Assembly (NCBI GenBank): GCA_036401055.1
Contig: DASWWC010000165.1
Span: 1 to 16,645, forward strand
DNA length: 16,645 nt
Direction: 5' to 3'
Origin: Pelomonas sp036401055
GTDB taxonomy: Bacteria > Pseudomonadota > Gammaproteobacteria > Burkholderiales > Burkholderiaceae_C
The notes beneath the pieces are model-generated. The model worked only from the letters and a program-made list of their open reading frames with translations. It did no database searches and was not told where the DNA came from. Of this stretch, positions 1 through 8,209 are shown piece by piece. Each line of letters begins with the position of its first letter. The stretch's first letter is position 1. A program made the position numbers and the translations under genes.

Positions 1-137
1 AGGGCCGCATCACGGACGTGGACTACGCGACCGAGACGTCCAACATGACGACCAAGCAGATGCTGATGCAGGCTTCCTCGTCGATGCTCAAGCAGAGCAA
101 CAGCATGTCCGGCCTGGTCATGTCGCTGCTGCAGTAA
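1..137 (+). CDS. fliC: Flagellin, C-terminal end (partial, cut by left edge)
   Basis: Structural protein of the flagellar filament; only the last 44 codons are in the window. The frame beginning at position 3 reads GRITDVDYATETSNMTTKQ and continues to ...SGLVMSLLQ before TAA (135-137). This is the conserved flagellin C-terminal D0 helix: the R-I-x-D-x-D-[YF]-A-x-E-T signature, then an amphipathic helix with regularly spaced Met, Leu and Ala, then a terminal V-x-S-L-L. The Met-rich, Ser-rich tail ending in SLLQ looks more like lateral-type flagellins (LafA) than polar ones, but that is an impression and not an alignment. It points towards the convergent fliB gene, and two hairpins follow its stop. 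The N-terminus, promoter and any upstream flagellin copies lie outside the window. Flagellin is a confident call; the lateral subtype is inferred from the surrounding cluster. Confidence 0.9.
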   Translation, partial: GRITDVDYATETSNMTTKQMLMQASSSMLKQSNSMSGLVMSLLQ

Positions 138-147
138 ACACCGCCTT

Positions 148-197
148 GCGGCCCCGAGGGGCCGCAATCAGGAAGCCAGGCCTTGCGCCTGGCTTTT
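148..197 (+). terminator. Tandem hairpins, intrinsic terminator of the flagellin gene (possibly bidirectional)
   Basis: Two stem-loops follow the flagellin stop. The first pairs GCGGCCCC (148-155) with GGGGCCGC (158-165). The second pairs AGCCAGGC (174-181) with GCCTGGCT (187-194) around a 5-nt loop and runs into TTT (195-197), the classic Rho-independent form. The convergent fliB stop codon begins only 7 bp beyond the T-run. On the minus strand the second hairpin follows fliB and is trailed by A/T-poor sequence, so termination in that direction is less certain. Confidence 0.85.
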
Positions 198-203
198 CCG
201 TTC

Positions 204-1442
204 TCAGAGCACCAAGGTGGTCAGCACATCCAGGCGCAGCGCATTGCGCGCCTCCAGGTCGTCCATCACGGTCTTCATGAAGGCGGTGTTGTGCTCGATG
301 TTGCGCACGACCACGTAGACCACGCGCACCACGTCGTCCACGCCGAAGTCCGCGCCTCGCTTGGCCGCCAGGCCCAGCACGAGGAACTTGATCAGCGCGA
401 AGCGCACGGCCAGGTCCATGAACTCGCGTTCCAGCTCGGCGATGCCGCGGCGCGGGAACAGCGACTTGGCGAGGTCGTTCAGCAGGTAGTTCTTCAGCAG
501 CTGCGGATGCGCGGCCTCCAGCGGCGCCCAGCGCTCGCGGGCGGCGGCCTCCAGGCGCTCGGGCGCGCCCGGCTGGTCCAGCTGCAGGCCGTCCTGCACG
601 TCCTGGATCAGCGCGCGGAAGGAAGGCCTGCCGCGGTGGGCGTCCAGGTAGCGGCGCGTGGTGTCGAACAGCATGCTCAGCTGGGCCTCGCGCGGCACGG
701 TGAGGCGGTCCAGCAGCGCCGGCACCTGGGCCAGGTTGGCGGGGGCCAGGTAGTGCTCCAGGGCCTGGGCCAGCGCCTGCTCGCCGTCCGTGCCACGCAC
801 CTCGATGCGGGCGATGCGGCGCAGCATCAGGCCGGCCTGCACCAGCGACTGCGCCGCGGTCAACGTGGGCAGGCGCACCAGGCCCTGCACCGCCTGGGCC
901 AGCAGGCGCGCATGCTTGCGCACAGGATCGGCCTCGCCGGCGGCGGTATCGTCGCGGCGGATGCTCAGCGGCACCAGCTGGGGGTTGGCGAAGGGCAGCT
1001 GCAGCGCGACGGGGTCCAGCGCGGCCGCATCGGTCAGCGCCAGCCGCGCCGACTCGGGGCAGCTCAGCGAGGCGTACATCTGGTGGTCGTCGCCATCCAG
1101 CCCGTAGGCGCGCGGGTACTGGCTGCAGGTGGTGGACAGCGCGCGCTCGCCCAACTGGCCGTGGATCTGGCACAGCCGGCTTTCATCCAGCAAGGGGCAA
1201 CTGCCGTCCTCGCGCATGCGGATGCGCGCATAGGCGTGGCTGCTGCCGTCCGGCAGGCGCTCCAGGCTGTCGCGCATCAGGCCGGCCAGCGGCTCGCTGC
1301 GCACCGCCCGGTAGCTCTGGTAGCTGGGCTTGTCGATGGCCACGGTCCAGCCGGTGCAGCAGTTCTCCGGGCAGGCCGAGCCCGCGCAGCTGAACTGCTG
1401 CATGTAGCGGGGCGCTGTGGCGATGGGGCTGTGTTTGCCCAT
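204..1442 (-). CDS. fliB: Flagellin lysine-N-methylase FliB
   Basis: FliB-family protein (412 aa), which N-methylates lysine side chains of flagellin. The N-terminal region has the family's cysteine-rich signature: Cys19, Cys24 and the pair Cys28-Cys29 in a C-x4-C-x3-CC-TGW arrangement. Further cysteines follow at 82, 91, 106 and 128 (GSCPLL, LCQIHG, STTCSQYPR), as expected for a family reported to carry an iron-sulfur cluster. A longer frame could start at TTG (1448), but ATG at 1442 has a GGAG seven bases upstream (1450-1453 on the plus strand) and is preferred. It lies 17 bp downstream of flhA and is probably the last gene of the fliM-flhA operon, convergent with flagellin, its presumed substrate. 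FliB-like genes accompany some Flag-2 loci in enterobacteria (recalled as lafV). Family assignment is confident; the substrate is inferred from context. Confidence 0.9.
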   Translation of the reverse strand: MGKHSPIATAPRYMQQFSCAGSACPENCCTGWTVAIDKPSYQSYRAVRSEPLAGLMRDSLERLPDGSSHAYARIRMREDGSCPLLDESRLCQIHGQLGERALSTTCSQYPRAYGLDGDDHQMYASLSCPESARLALTDAAALDPVALQLPFANPQLVPLSIRRDDTAAGEADPVRKHARLLAQAVQGLVRLPTLTAAQSLVQAGLMLRRIARIEVRGTDGEQALAQALEHYLAPANLAQVPALLDRLTVPREAQLSMLFDTTRRYLDAHRGRPSFRALIQDVQDGLQLDQPGAPERLEAAARERWAPLEAAHPQLLKNYLLNDLAKSLFPRRGIAELEREFMDLAVRFALIKFLVLGLAAKRGADFGVDDVVRVVYVVVRNIEHNTAFMKTVMDDLEARNALRLDVLTTLVL

Positions 1443-1459
1443 GAGCAATCTCCGGTGAA

Positions 1460-3537
1460 TTAACCCAAGGTGCCCAGCACGCGGATCTCACGCTGCTCGG
1501 GAATCTCGTTGTAGGACAGCACGGCCAGCCCCGGCGCGAACACGCGCGCATAGCGGGCCAGCAGCGGGCGGATCTGCGGCATGACCAGCAGCACCGGCGC
1601 GGCGCCCTGGCTCTTGAGCTGCTCGCGCGCGGCCGGCAGGTGCTGCTGCAGCTGGCCCAGCAGCTGCGGGTCCACGGGGTAGCTGTCCAGCTGCACCTTG
1701 GCGCCGCCCTGGCGGGCCTGGTTCAGCGCGCCCAGCAGCAGGTTCTCCAGCTCGCCGGCAAGGTTGAACACCTGCAGCAGACCCGAAGGGCCGCCCAGCT
1801 GGGCGACGATCTGGCGTTTCAGCGTGCAGCGGATTTCAGCGGCCAGCAGGATGGGGTCCTTGGTGGACTCGGCGTTGTCGACCAGCGTGGTGGCGATGGG
1901 CACGATGTCCTTGATGGCCACGTTCTCGGCCAGCAGCAGGCGCAGCACCTTCAGCAGCTGCTGATGGGTGTAGGCCTTGTCCAGCGCGGCGGCCAGCTTG
2001 GGCGCCTGGGCGGTGAGTCGCTCCAGCAGCGCGGCGACATCGTCGAAGTTCAGCAACTCGGGCAACTGCTCGCGCACGGCCTTGGACAGGTGGGTGGCGA
2101 TGGTGCTGGACACGTCCACCACCTGGTAGCCCAGGCCCAGCGCATGGGCCTTGTGCTGCGGCTCTATCCAGGTGACGGGCAGCTGGTAGGCGGGGTCCAG
2201 GCCGGGGATGCCGTCCAGCTCGCCCCAGACCTGGCCGGACGCGATGGCCATCAGCCGGTCGGGGTGCACCTCGGCCTGCACCAGCACCTGGCCGCGCAGC
2301 AGGATGGCGTACTCGCTGGCCTTCAGCGACAGGTCGTCGCGCACATTCAGCTCGGGCAGCAGCAGGCCCAGCTGCTCGCTGATGTTCTGGCGCATGCCCT
2401 TGACGCGCTGGCGCAGCGGCGCGCCCTGGGCCGGGTCGATCAGGTGCACGAGCTTGTAGCCCAGGCTCAGCGACATGCTCTCCACCATGGGCAGCGAACG
2501 CCAGTCCAGCTCGGGCGGCGGCGCCAGCAGCACGGCGTCTTCCACGGCGGCCGGCTTGACGCGGCCCTCGCGCCGCTGCGCCATGCGCCAGGCGGCCCAG
2601 CACAGCGCGACCGCGAAGCCCACGAAGGGCACCGTGGGCATGCCGGGGATCAGCGCCAGCGTCAGCATCACGCCGGCGGCGCTGTACAGCACCTGCGGCG
2701 AGGCCAGCAGCTGCTCGCCGATCTGCGTCTCCATCTGGCCCGCGTCGCTGACGCGCGTGACGATGATGGCCGACGCGGCCGACAGCAGCAGCGCCGGGAT
2801 CTGCGACACCAGGCCGTCGCCGATGGTCAGCAGCGCGTACTGGCGGAAAGCGTCCGCCAGGCTGAGGTCGTGCATGAAGGCGCCGATCGCGACGCCGCCC
2901 ACCATGTTGATGACCAGGATCAGGATGGACGCGATGGCGTCGCCGCGCACGAACTTGCTGGCGCCGTCCATCGCGCCGTAGAAGTCGGCCTCGGCGCCCA
3001 CTTCCTTGCGGCGGGCCTGGGCCTTCTCCTGGTTGATGAGGCCGGCGTTCAGGTCGGCGTCGATGGCCATCTGCTTGCCGGGCAGGGCGTCCAGCGTGAA
3101 GCGCGCCGACACCTCCGAGATGCGCTCGGCGCCCTTGGTGACGACGATGAAGTTCACCACCATCAGGATGATGAACACCACCAGGCCCACGACGAAGTTG
3201 CCGCCGATGACCACGTTGCCGAAGGACTCGATGACGGAGCCGGCCGCATGCGTGCCCTCGTGGCCGTGCAGCAGCACCACGCGCGTGGAGGCGACGTTCA
3301 TCGACAGCCGCATCAGCGTGGTCGCCAGGATGATGCTGGGGAAGACCGAGAAGTCCAGCGGCCGCTTGGCGTTGACGCTGACCAGGATGACGACCAGCGC
3401 CAGCACGATGTTGAACGTGAACAGCACGTCCAGCACGAGCGGCGGCAGTGGCAGGATCACCATGGCCAGGATGGCCATCAGGAACAGCGGTGCGGCGACG
3501 CGCAGGTCGCGCATGCGCGCGGCGAAGGGTTGCGAGG

Positions 3538-3541
<4 letters not shown>
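1460..3541 (-). CDS. flhA: Flagellar type III export gate protein FlhA
   Basis: Export-gate subunit (693 aa, the usual family length). The N-terminal third holds about eight hydrophobic segments, and the C-terminal half is the cytosolic substrate- and chaperone-docking domain that forms a nonameric ring. The FHIPEP-family hallmark follows the fourth membrane segment: residues about 130-168 contain VTKGAERISEVSARF and DALPGKQMAIDADL. Next comes FVRGDAIA (196-203), whose Asp matches the conserved acidic residue linked to proton-coupled export. The start is the ATG whose last bases overlap the flhB stop (ATGA, 4 nt), and the stop lies 17 bp before fliB. No truncation or frameshift is visible. 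In this cluster FlhA would work with FlhB, FliP, FliQ and FliR, encoded just upstream in the same operon. The call is unambiguous at family level. Paralogue type (lateral rather than primary) is inferred from gene order. Confidence 0.97.
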
Positions 3542-4657
<1,116 letters not shown>

Positions 4658-4665
<8 letters not shown>

Positions 4666-5446
4666 GGCCGCCCCCCGCCTTCAGGCCGTGCTCCAGCAGG
4701 TCCAGCCAGCGCCGCGTCATCTCCAGGTAGTGCGTGGGCACCTGCGACAGCATCTGCGTCAGCATGAACAGGCCGAACAGCGTGACCACGGCGAAGCCCA
4801 GCGAGAACAGGTTCAGGCTGGGCGCGATGCGGTTCAGCAGGCCCATGCCGATCTGCACCATCAGCGTGGCGAACACCACCGGCAGCGCCAGCAGCAGGGC
4901 GGCCGAGAACACCCAGGCCAGGTTGTAGACCACGGTCTCCATCGACAGCGACAGCAGGCCCGAACCCACCGGCCAGGCACGAAAGCTGCCGCCCAGCACG
5001 CTGACCAGCAGCAGATGGCCGTCAACGGCGAAGAAGCTCAGCATGCACAGCACCGTCAGCAGCGCGCTGATGACGTCGGACGAGGCGCCGTTCATCGGGT
5101 CGTTCATGATGGCCATGGACAGGCCGATCTGCGAGGACAGCAGAAAGCCCAGCAGCGTGATGACGGCCATGGCCATGTGGAAGGCCAGGCCCAGCAGAAA
5201 ACCCAGCAGCGCCTGCTCGCCTGCCACCGCGATGCCCTGCAGCGACCAGGGCGACACCGGCAGCGCCGTGCTCTGCGAGATCGGCATCAGCACCACTGCC
5301 AGCACCAACGACAGCAGCGCGCGGATGCTGACCGGCACCGTGGCCTCGCCGATCATGGGCGACGCCGACAGCATGGCCATCACGCGGCAGAACGGCCACC
5401 ACAGGCCGGTCAGCAGCGTGGGCAGCTGGGCGTACAGCACCTCCAT
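4658..5446 (-). CDS. fliR: Flagellar export channel protein FliR
   Basis: FliR (262 aa, normal length) forms the helical export channel with FliP and FliQ inside the MS ring. The N-terminus (FCRVMAMLSASPMIGEATVP) carries the family's conserved 'R...P..G....P' helix-loop. The remainder is a series of hydrophobic segments with the G-x-G-Q-type loop region around GEQALLGFLLGLAFHMAM and the late SLNLFSLGFAVV helix typical of FliR and SctT proteins. The start ATG lies 5 bp after the fliQ stop, and the 3' end overlaps flhB by 8 nt. The order fliP-fliQ-fliR-flhB-flhA is one of the most conserved in flagellar loci. No irregularity is seen. The family call is very secure. Confidence 0.96.
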
Positions 5447-5451
5447 GCGTT

Positions 5452-5724
5452 CTAGCCCACCAGCGTGGCGGCGCGCTCGAAGATGGACACGCAGAAGTCC
5501 ATCAGCGTGCCCACCATCCAGCGTCCCGCCAGGCCCACCACCAGCAGCGTGACCAGCAGCTTGGGCAGGAAGGACAGGGTCTGTTCGTTGATCTGCGTGG
5601 CCGCCTGGAACAGCGCGACCAGCAGGCCCACGGCCAGGCCGGGCAGCACCAGCAGGCTCACCAGCAGCATGACCAGGTGCAGGCTCTCGCCCACCAGGTC
5701 CACCGCGATTTCGGGCGTCAGCAT
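5452..5724 (-). CDS. fliQ: Flagellar export channel protein FliQ
   Basis: FliQ (90 aa) is the small two-helix subunit of the export channel, present in several copies around the FliP-FliR core. It begins MLTPEIAVDLVGESL and contains two hydrophobic helices (about residues 14-38 and 55-78). Between them is the conserved loop FQAATQINEQTLSFLPK (39-55), which is diagnostic of FliQ. A much longer open frame covers this region, but its first two thirds are out-of-frame Ala/Arg-rich sequence over fliP. The true start is the ATG at 5724, which shares its A with the fliP stop codon (TGATG, 1-nt overlap). The stop is TAG, 5 bp before fliR. Confidence 0.95.
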   Translation of the reverse strand: MLTPEIAVDLVGESLHLVMLLVSLLVLPGLAVGLLVALFQAATQINEQTLSFLPKLLVTLLVVGLAGRWMVGTLMDFCVSIFERAATLVG

Positions 5725-6461
5725 CAGAAGGCCCTCACGCTGGTGACCAGGGTGTTGACGGTCAGCGTCCAGCCGTCCACCAGCACGAACAGCAGCAGCT
5801 TCAGCGGCAGCGAGATGACCAGCGGCGACAGCATCATCATGCCCATCGCCATCAGCACGGACGACACAACCAGGTCGATGACCAGGAAGGGGATGAACAG
5901 CATGCAGCCGATCTGGAAGGCCGTCTTCAGCTCGGACAGCGTGAAGGCCGCCAGCTTGACGGTGAAGGCGTGGTCCTCGGGCTTGGCGACGCTGTCGGCG
6001 CCGGCCAGCTTGGCCACCTGGGCCAGCGCGGTCTTGCTGGTCTGCGCCAGCATGAAGCGCGAGATCGGCGCCTCGGCGACCTGCAGCGCCTGCGTCAGCG
6101 TGATCTTCTCGCTGTCGTAGGGGATGACGGCGTCGTTCCAGATCTTCTCGCCCACCGGCCGCATCACCAGCAGCGTGAGGATGAGGGCCACGCCGGTCAC
6201 CAGCCGGTTGGGCAGGCCCTGCTGCAGACCCAGCGCCTGGCGCAGCAGCGACAGCACGATGACGAAGCGCGTGAAGCTGGTCATCATCAGCACCAGCACG
6301 GGCAGCAGCCCGAGCAGGGTCATGATGATGAGCACCTGGCTCTTCACCGTGAAGTCGCCGCCGGGGCCGCCGGCGATCTTCAAGGCGTTGTCGGCCCAGG
6401 CGGGCGCGGCGGCCAGCAGCAGCGTCGTCAAGGCCGCCGTGCGCGGCCAGGCCCACCTCAT
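5724..6461 (-). CDS. fliP: Flagellar export channel protein FliP
   Basis: FliP (245 aa) forms the core of the export channel with FliR and FliQ. It opens with a cleavable-looking signal (TAALTTLLLAAAPAWADNAL, probable cut after AWA near residue 23), as known for FliP. A membrane segment follows with the conserved MTSFTRFVIVLSLLRQALG. After a periplasmic domain come ELKTAFQIGCMLFIPFLVI and SVLMAMGMMMLSPLVISLP, whose Met-rich stretch corresponds to the channel gasket region. Its start overlaps the fliN stop by 4 nt (ATGA). There is therefore no room for fliO, the FliP-assembly factor found at this position in canonical loci. Length and motifs are complete. Confidence 0.97.
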   Translation of the reverse strand: MRWAWPRTAALTTLLLAAAPAWADNALKIAGGPGGDFTVKSQVLIIMTLLGLLPVLVLMMTSFTRFVIVLSLLRQALGLQQGLPNRLVTGVALILTLLVMRPVGEKIWNDAVIPYDSEKITLTQALQVAEAPISRFMLAQTSKTALAQVAKLAGADSVAKPEDHAFTVKLAAFTLSELKTAFQIGCMLFIPFLVIDLVVSSVLMAMGMMMLSPLVISLPLKLLLFVLVDGWTLTVNTLVTSVRAF

Positions 6462-6826
6462 GGCTGCAGGCTCTCCAGGTCCAGGCCGGCCACTTCGAGG
6501 ATGCGCAGGCCGTAGTTGTCGCCCGAAACGACCACCTCGGCGCGGCCGATGGCGGTGCCGTTGACCTTCAGCGTCAGCGGCTCGCCGGCCAGCGTGTCCA
6601 GCTCCACCACGCTGTCGGCGCCCAGCTGGCTCAGCTCCTGCAGCGACATGCGGGCCTCGCCCACCTCCAGCGTCAGCGTGACGGGGATCTTGCGCATCAG
6701 CGCGCCCAGGTCGCGCTTGGGCGCAGCAGGGGCGGCCGCGCCACCGGGCAGGCCCAGCAGCTCGGGCGAGGCGTCGTCCAGACCGGTCAGCAGGTGGTCC
6801 AGCGTGTGGGTGTTGTCGTCGATCAT
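6458..6826 (-). CDS. fliN: Flagellar motor switch protein FliN
   Basis: FliN (122 aa) builds the lower C-ring and docks the FliH-FliI export complex. The C-terminal two thirds is a SpoA domain: IPVTLTLEVGEARMS, then LAGEPLTLKVNGTAIG and AEVVVSGDNYGLRI, all closely matching FliN. The N-terminal 40 residues are a variable acidic/Ala-Pro linker. At 122 aa it is slightly shorter than the enteric protein (about 137 aa), with the difference mostly in the linker and tail. It starts 7 bp after the fliM stop, and no strong Shine-Dalgarno is visible, so coupling to fliM translation is likely. It overlaps fliP by 4 nt. Confidence 0.95.
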   Translation of the reverse strand: MIDDNTHTLDHLLTGLDDASPELLGLPGGAAAPAAPKRDLGALMRKIPVTLTLEVGEARMSLQELSQLGADSVVELDTLAGEPLTLKVNGTAIGRAEVVVSGDNYGLRILEVAGLDLESLQP

Positions 6827-6833
6827 GGGGTTC

Positions 6834-7667
6834 TCACTCGGCGTCTTGGAAAGAGGTCAGGCACAACTTGCCCTGGTGCTCGGCCACGGTGGCCGTGAAC
6901 AGGCGTTTGCCGTCCACCAGCACGTCGCTGTCGCGCAGGCGGATCGGCAGCAGGCTGCCGGGCCTCAGCGCCAGCAGCTCGCCCAGCGACAGCTCGTGCT
7001 GCAGCAGGCGGGCCTGCAGCTTCAGGTTCAGCAGGCGGGGCAGGTCTTGCGCGGCCACCAGCGGCGGGCGCGTCCGGCTGGGCGCAAGGCGGACCAGCAG
7101 CGGCGCCAGATAGTCGGGCGCCAGCGCGATGACCACGCGGCTGGCCAGGCCCTGCTCGGCTTCGCGCAGTGTCAGCTTCAGCAGCCAGCTGCCATCGGGC
7201 AGGCCGGGCGCCATGGTCGGACGCAGCTCGGGCGTGGGCGTGTCGGTCTCCAGCAGCGAGGCCAGCGTGGTGTCCAGCAACAGCCGCGTCAGCTGTTGCT
7301 GCACGCGCTCCTCGCTGCTGGTCTCGGGCTGGCTGCCGGAGGCGTTGTCGCCATAACGCCTGGACATGACGGACAGCAGCAGCGGTCGCTCCATGCGGCA
7401 GGCAAGCAGGCCGTGCGAGCCCTTGCCAGCCAGCCAGCGGCCCGCACCCGCCACGCCGTCCAGCGGCTGGAAGACCAGTTCGCCGACCGCGTACTGGCTG
7501 CGCCAGCGTCGGTTCAGCTGCAGGCGAAGGGTCTCGTCCAAGCGCTCGCGCAGCGTTTCGGCAAAGCGCGGCAGCAGGTGCACGGGGCGGCCCAGCGCGC
7601 GCGGGTCCAGCCAGGGCTGGCAGGGCGGCGGGGTGGGCTCGGCGGTCCCGTGAGGGGGGCGCGGCAT
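6834..7667 (-). CDS. fliM: Short, divergent flagellar switch protein FliM (lateral type)
   Basis: This 277-aa protein sits where FliM is expected. Its C-terminal portion (about 208-272: LLNLKLQARLLQHEL, LRPGSLLPI and ATVAEHQGKLCLTSF) looks like the SpoA domain of FliM. Canonical FliM (about 330 aa) begins with a CheY-phosphate-binding segment resembling LSQxEIDALL. Here the N-terminus is Pro-rich (MPRPPHGTAEPTPPP) with no such motif. The FliG-contacting GGxG loop of the middle domain also appears replaced (RRYGDNAS, 103-110). Both are consistent with the divergent FliM of lateral systems. An ATG nine bases upstream (7676) also opens the frame, but AAGGA lies only directly against it and is ideally spaced (8 nt) for the ATG at 7667. 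It is the first gene of the leftward operon, after a roughly 1-kb intergenic region. FliM identity rests on position plus a diverged domain. Confidence 0.82.
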   Translation of the reverse strand: MPRPPHGTAEPTPPPCQPWLDPRALGRPVHLLPRFAETLRERLDETLRLQLNRRWRSQYAVGELVFQPLDGVAGAGRWLAGKGSHGLLACRMERPLLLSVMSRRYGDNASGSQPETSSEERVQQQLTRLLLDTTLASLLETDTPTPELRPTMAPGLPDGSWLLKLTLREAEQGLASRVVIALAPDYLAPLLVRLAPSRTRPPLVAAQDLPRLLNLKLQARLLQHELSLGELLALRPGSLLPIRLRDSDVLVDGKRLFTATVAEHQGKLCLTSFQDAE

Positions 7668-7820
7668 CGGGTGCATCCTTTGATTTGATGGCGCGCGGCG
7701 GGCGCCCCTGAATATCTGATGGGCGCGAATTCTAGAAAGCGGCAGGGGTTTTGTGTGGGTGGGGGTAAATGCCTGAATGGAGAGTCGGAATTAATTCACG
7801 GCGCATCGTCGGGGCGGGTT

Positions 7821-7849
7821 ATTATTGCGCGCCGATGACAGCGTGTCGG
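7821..7849 (-). promoter_or_regulatory. Candidate sigma-70 promoter for the fliM-fliB operon
   Basis: On the minus strand, CCGACA (7844-7849; four of six matches to TTGACA) is followed by a 17-bp spacer and AATAAT (7821-7826; five of six matches to TATAAT). Transcription would start near 7814 and give a leader of about 145 nt before fliM. That leader would include the palindrome GAATTAATTC at 7788-7797, a possible operator. This is a motif match only; flagellar regulators could use another site. Confidence 0.35.
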
Positions 7850-7925
7850 TACAGCAACGAAATTGCCTTTGGGCAGGCCAACTTGGGGATTCGGCGCACC
7901 CCCGCGGGGCACGGGCGGGGCAAGT

Positions 7926-7941
7926 TGTGAACTTGTTCACG
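7926..7941. promoter_or_regulatory. CRP/Vfr/Clp-type binding site
   Basis: TGTGA (7926-7930), six bases, then TCACG (7937-7941) matches the TGTGA-N6-TCACA consensus of the CRP family at nine of ten positions. The core GTGAAC-TT-GTTCAC (7927-7940) is an inverted repeat with 6-bp arms. A second overlapping repeat, CAAGTT (7921-7926) with AACTTG (7930-7935), shares its bases. It lies about 70 bp upstream of the riboswitch, a position suited to controlling the rightward transcript. FNR sites (TTGAT-N4-ATCAA) fit less well. The cognate regulator is not in the window. Confidence 0.45.
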
Positions 7942-8008
7942 CTGCTCGATTTAAGGTCCGACTATTTTCGGCCGGCGGCTTGTGAGGGGCTGTTACTGCC
8001 GTTAGAGT

Positions 8009-8119
8009 GCAACCCTTATCAGGGCACACCCGAGCGAAAGCCGGGGTCGCAAAGCCTCCGGTCTACAGCCTGGCCGGCCTCCCCAGGGAGCTGCCACCAG
8101 GTCACGATAGCGGGGTTGC
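8009..8119 (+). promoter_or_regulatory. Cyclic-di-GMP-I (GEMM-I) riboswitch aptamer
   Basis: The segment matches the GEMM-I consensus in sequence and fold. AGGGCACACC (8021-8030) opens P1. GC (8024-8025) pairs with GC (8049-8050); a 3x3 internal loop (ACA/GTC) follows; then a 6-bp stem, CCCG-GC with one bulged A, is capped by a GAAA tetraloop (8036-8039). This is the 2-bp plus 6-bp P1 with GNRA loop described for GEMM. The linker and P2 entry read CGCAAAGCCTCCGGTCTA (8048-8065), and P2 closes with GATAGCGGGGTTGCC (8106-8120), both near-identical to the Vibrio cholerae Vc2 aptamer. GCAACC (8009-8014) pairs perfectly with GGTTGC (8114-8119) as the closing stem. P2 is extended by CCTGG (8069-8073) with CCAGG (8097-8101). 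The equivalent of ligand-contacting position 20 appears to be G, predicting c-di-GMP rather than cGAMP. It points towards fliE, about 560 nt downstream. Confidence 0.93.
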
Positions 8120-8190
8120 CAGACCTGAGTCTGCCGATCCGTGTGCTGCGCGGGTCTGTGGGTACTCTTGCCTGCCGGGCCGCTCCCCGC

Positions 8191-8209
8191 GGTCTGTTGT
8201 GACCTTTTT
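8191..8209 (+). terminator. Weak hairpin with T-run after the riboswitch
   Basis: GGTC (8191-8194) can pair with GACC (8201-8204), followed immediately by TTTTT (8205-8209). A four-pair stem alone is weak. However, GTGACC (8199-8204) is also the perfect complement of GGTCAC (8100-8105) inside the aptamer, and CCGC/GCGG (8180-8183/8189-8192) competes for part of the stem. The arrangement resembles a conditional terminator in a riboswitch expression platform. Its strength cannot be judged by eye. Confidence 0.35.

Noticed and set aside
183..1463. Long plus-strand open frame across fliB
   Set aside because: His/Gln/Arg-rich translation typical of the antisense of high-GC coding sequence; the minus strand has a clear FliB with its cysteine motif.
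5725..6456. N-terminal two thirds of a 334-aa frame ending in FliQ
   Set aside because: Out-of-frame reading of fliP, Ala/Arg/Gly-rich; only the last 90 codons from 5724 are FliQ.
7952..7978. Sigma-28-like TAAG-N15-GCCGGCGG
   Set aside because: The -35 part and GCCG match, but the essential ATAA part of the -10 is absent.
7980..8008. Sigma-70-like TTGTGA-17-TAGAGT before the riboswitch
   Set aside because: Four of six at each box, but the start near 8015 would remove the 5' strand of the perfect closing stem (8009-8014); kept only as a possibility.
8019..8128. Alternative aptamer closing stem TCAGG (8019-8023) with CCTGA (8124-8128)
   Set aside because: It would consume the conserved GGG contacts; GCAACC/GGTTGC fits the known architecture. 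It could still matter as an alternative fold, since CAGAC/GTCTG (8120-8124/8129-8133) competes.
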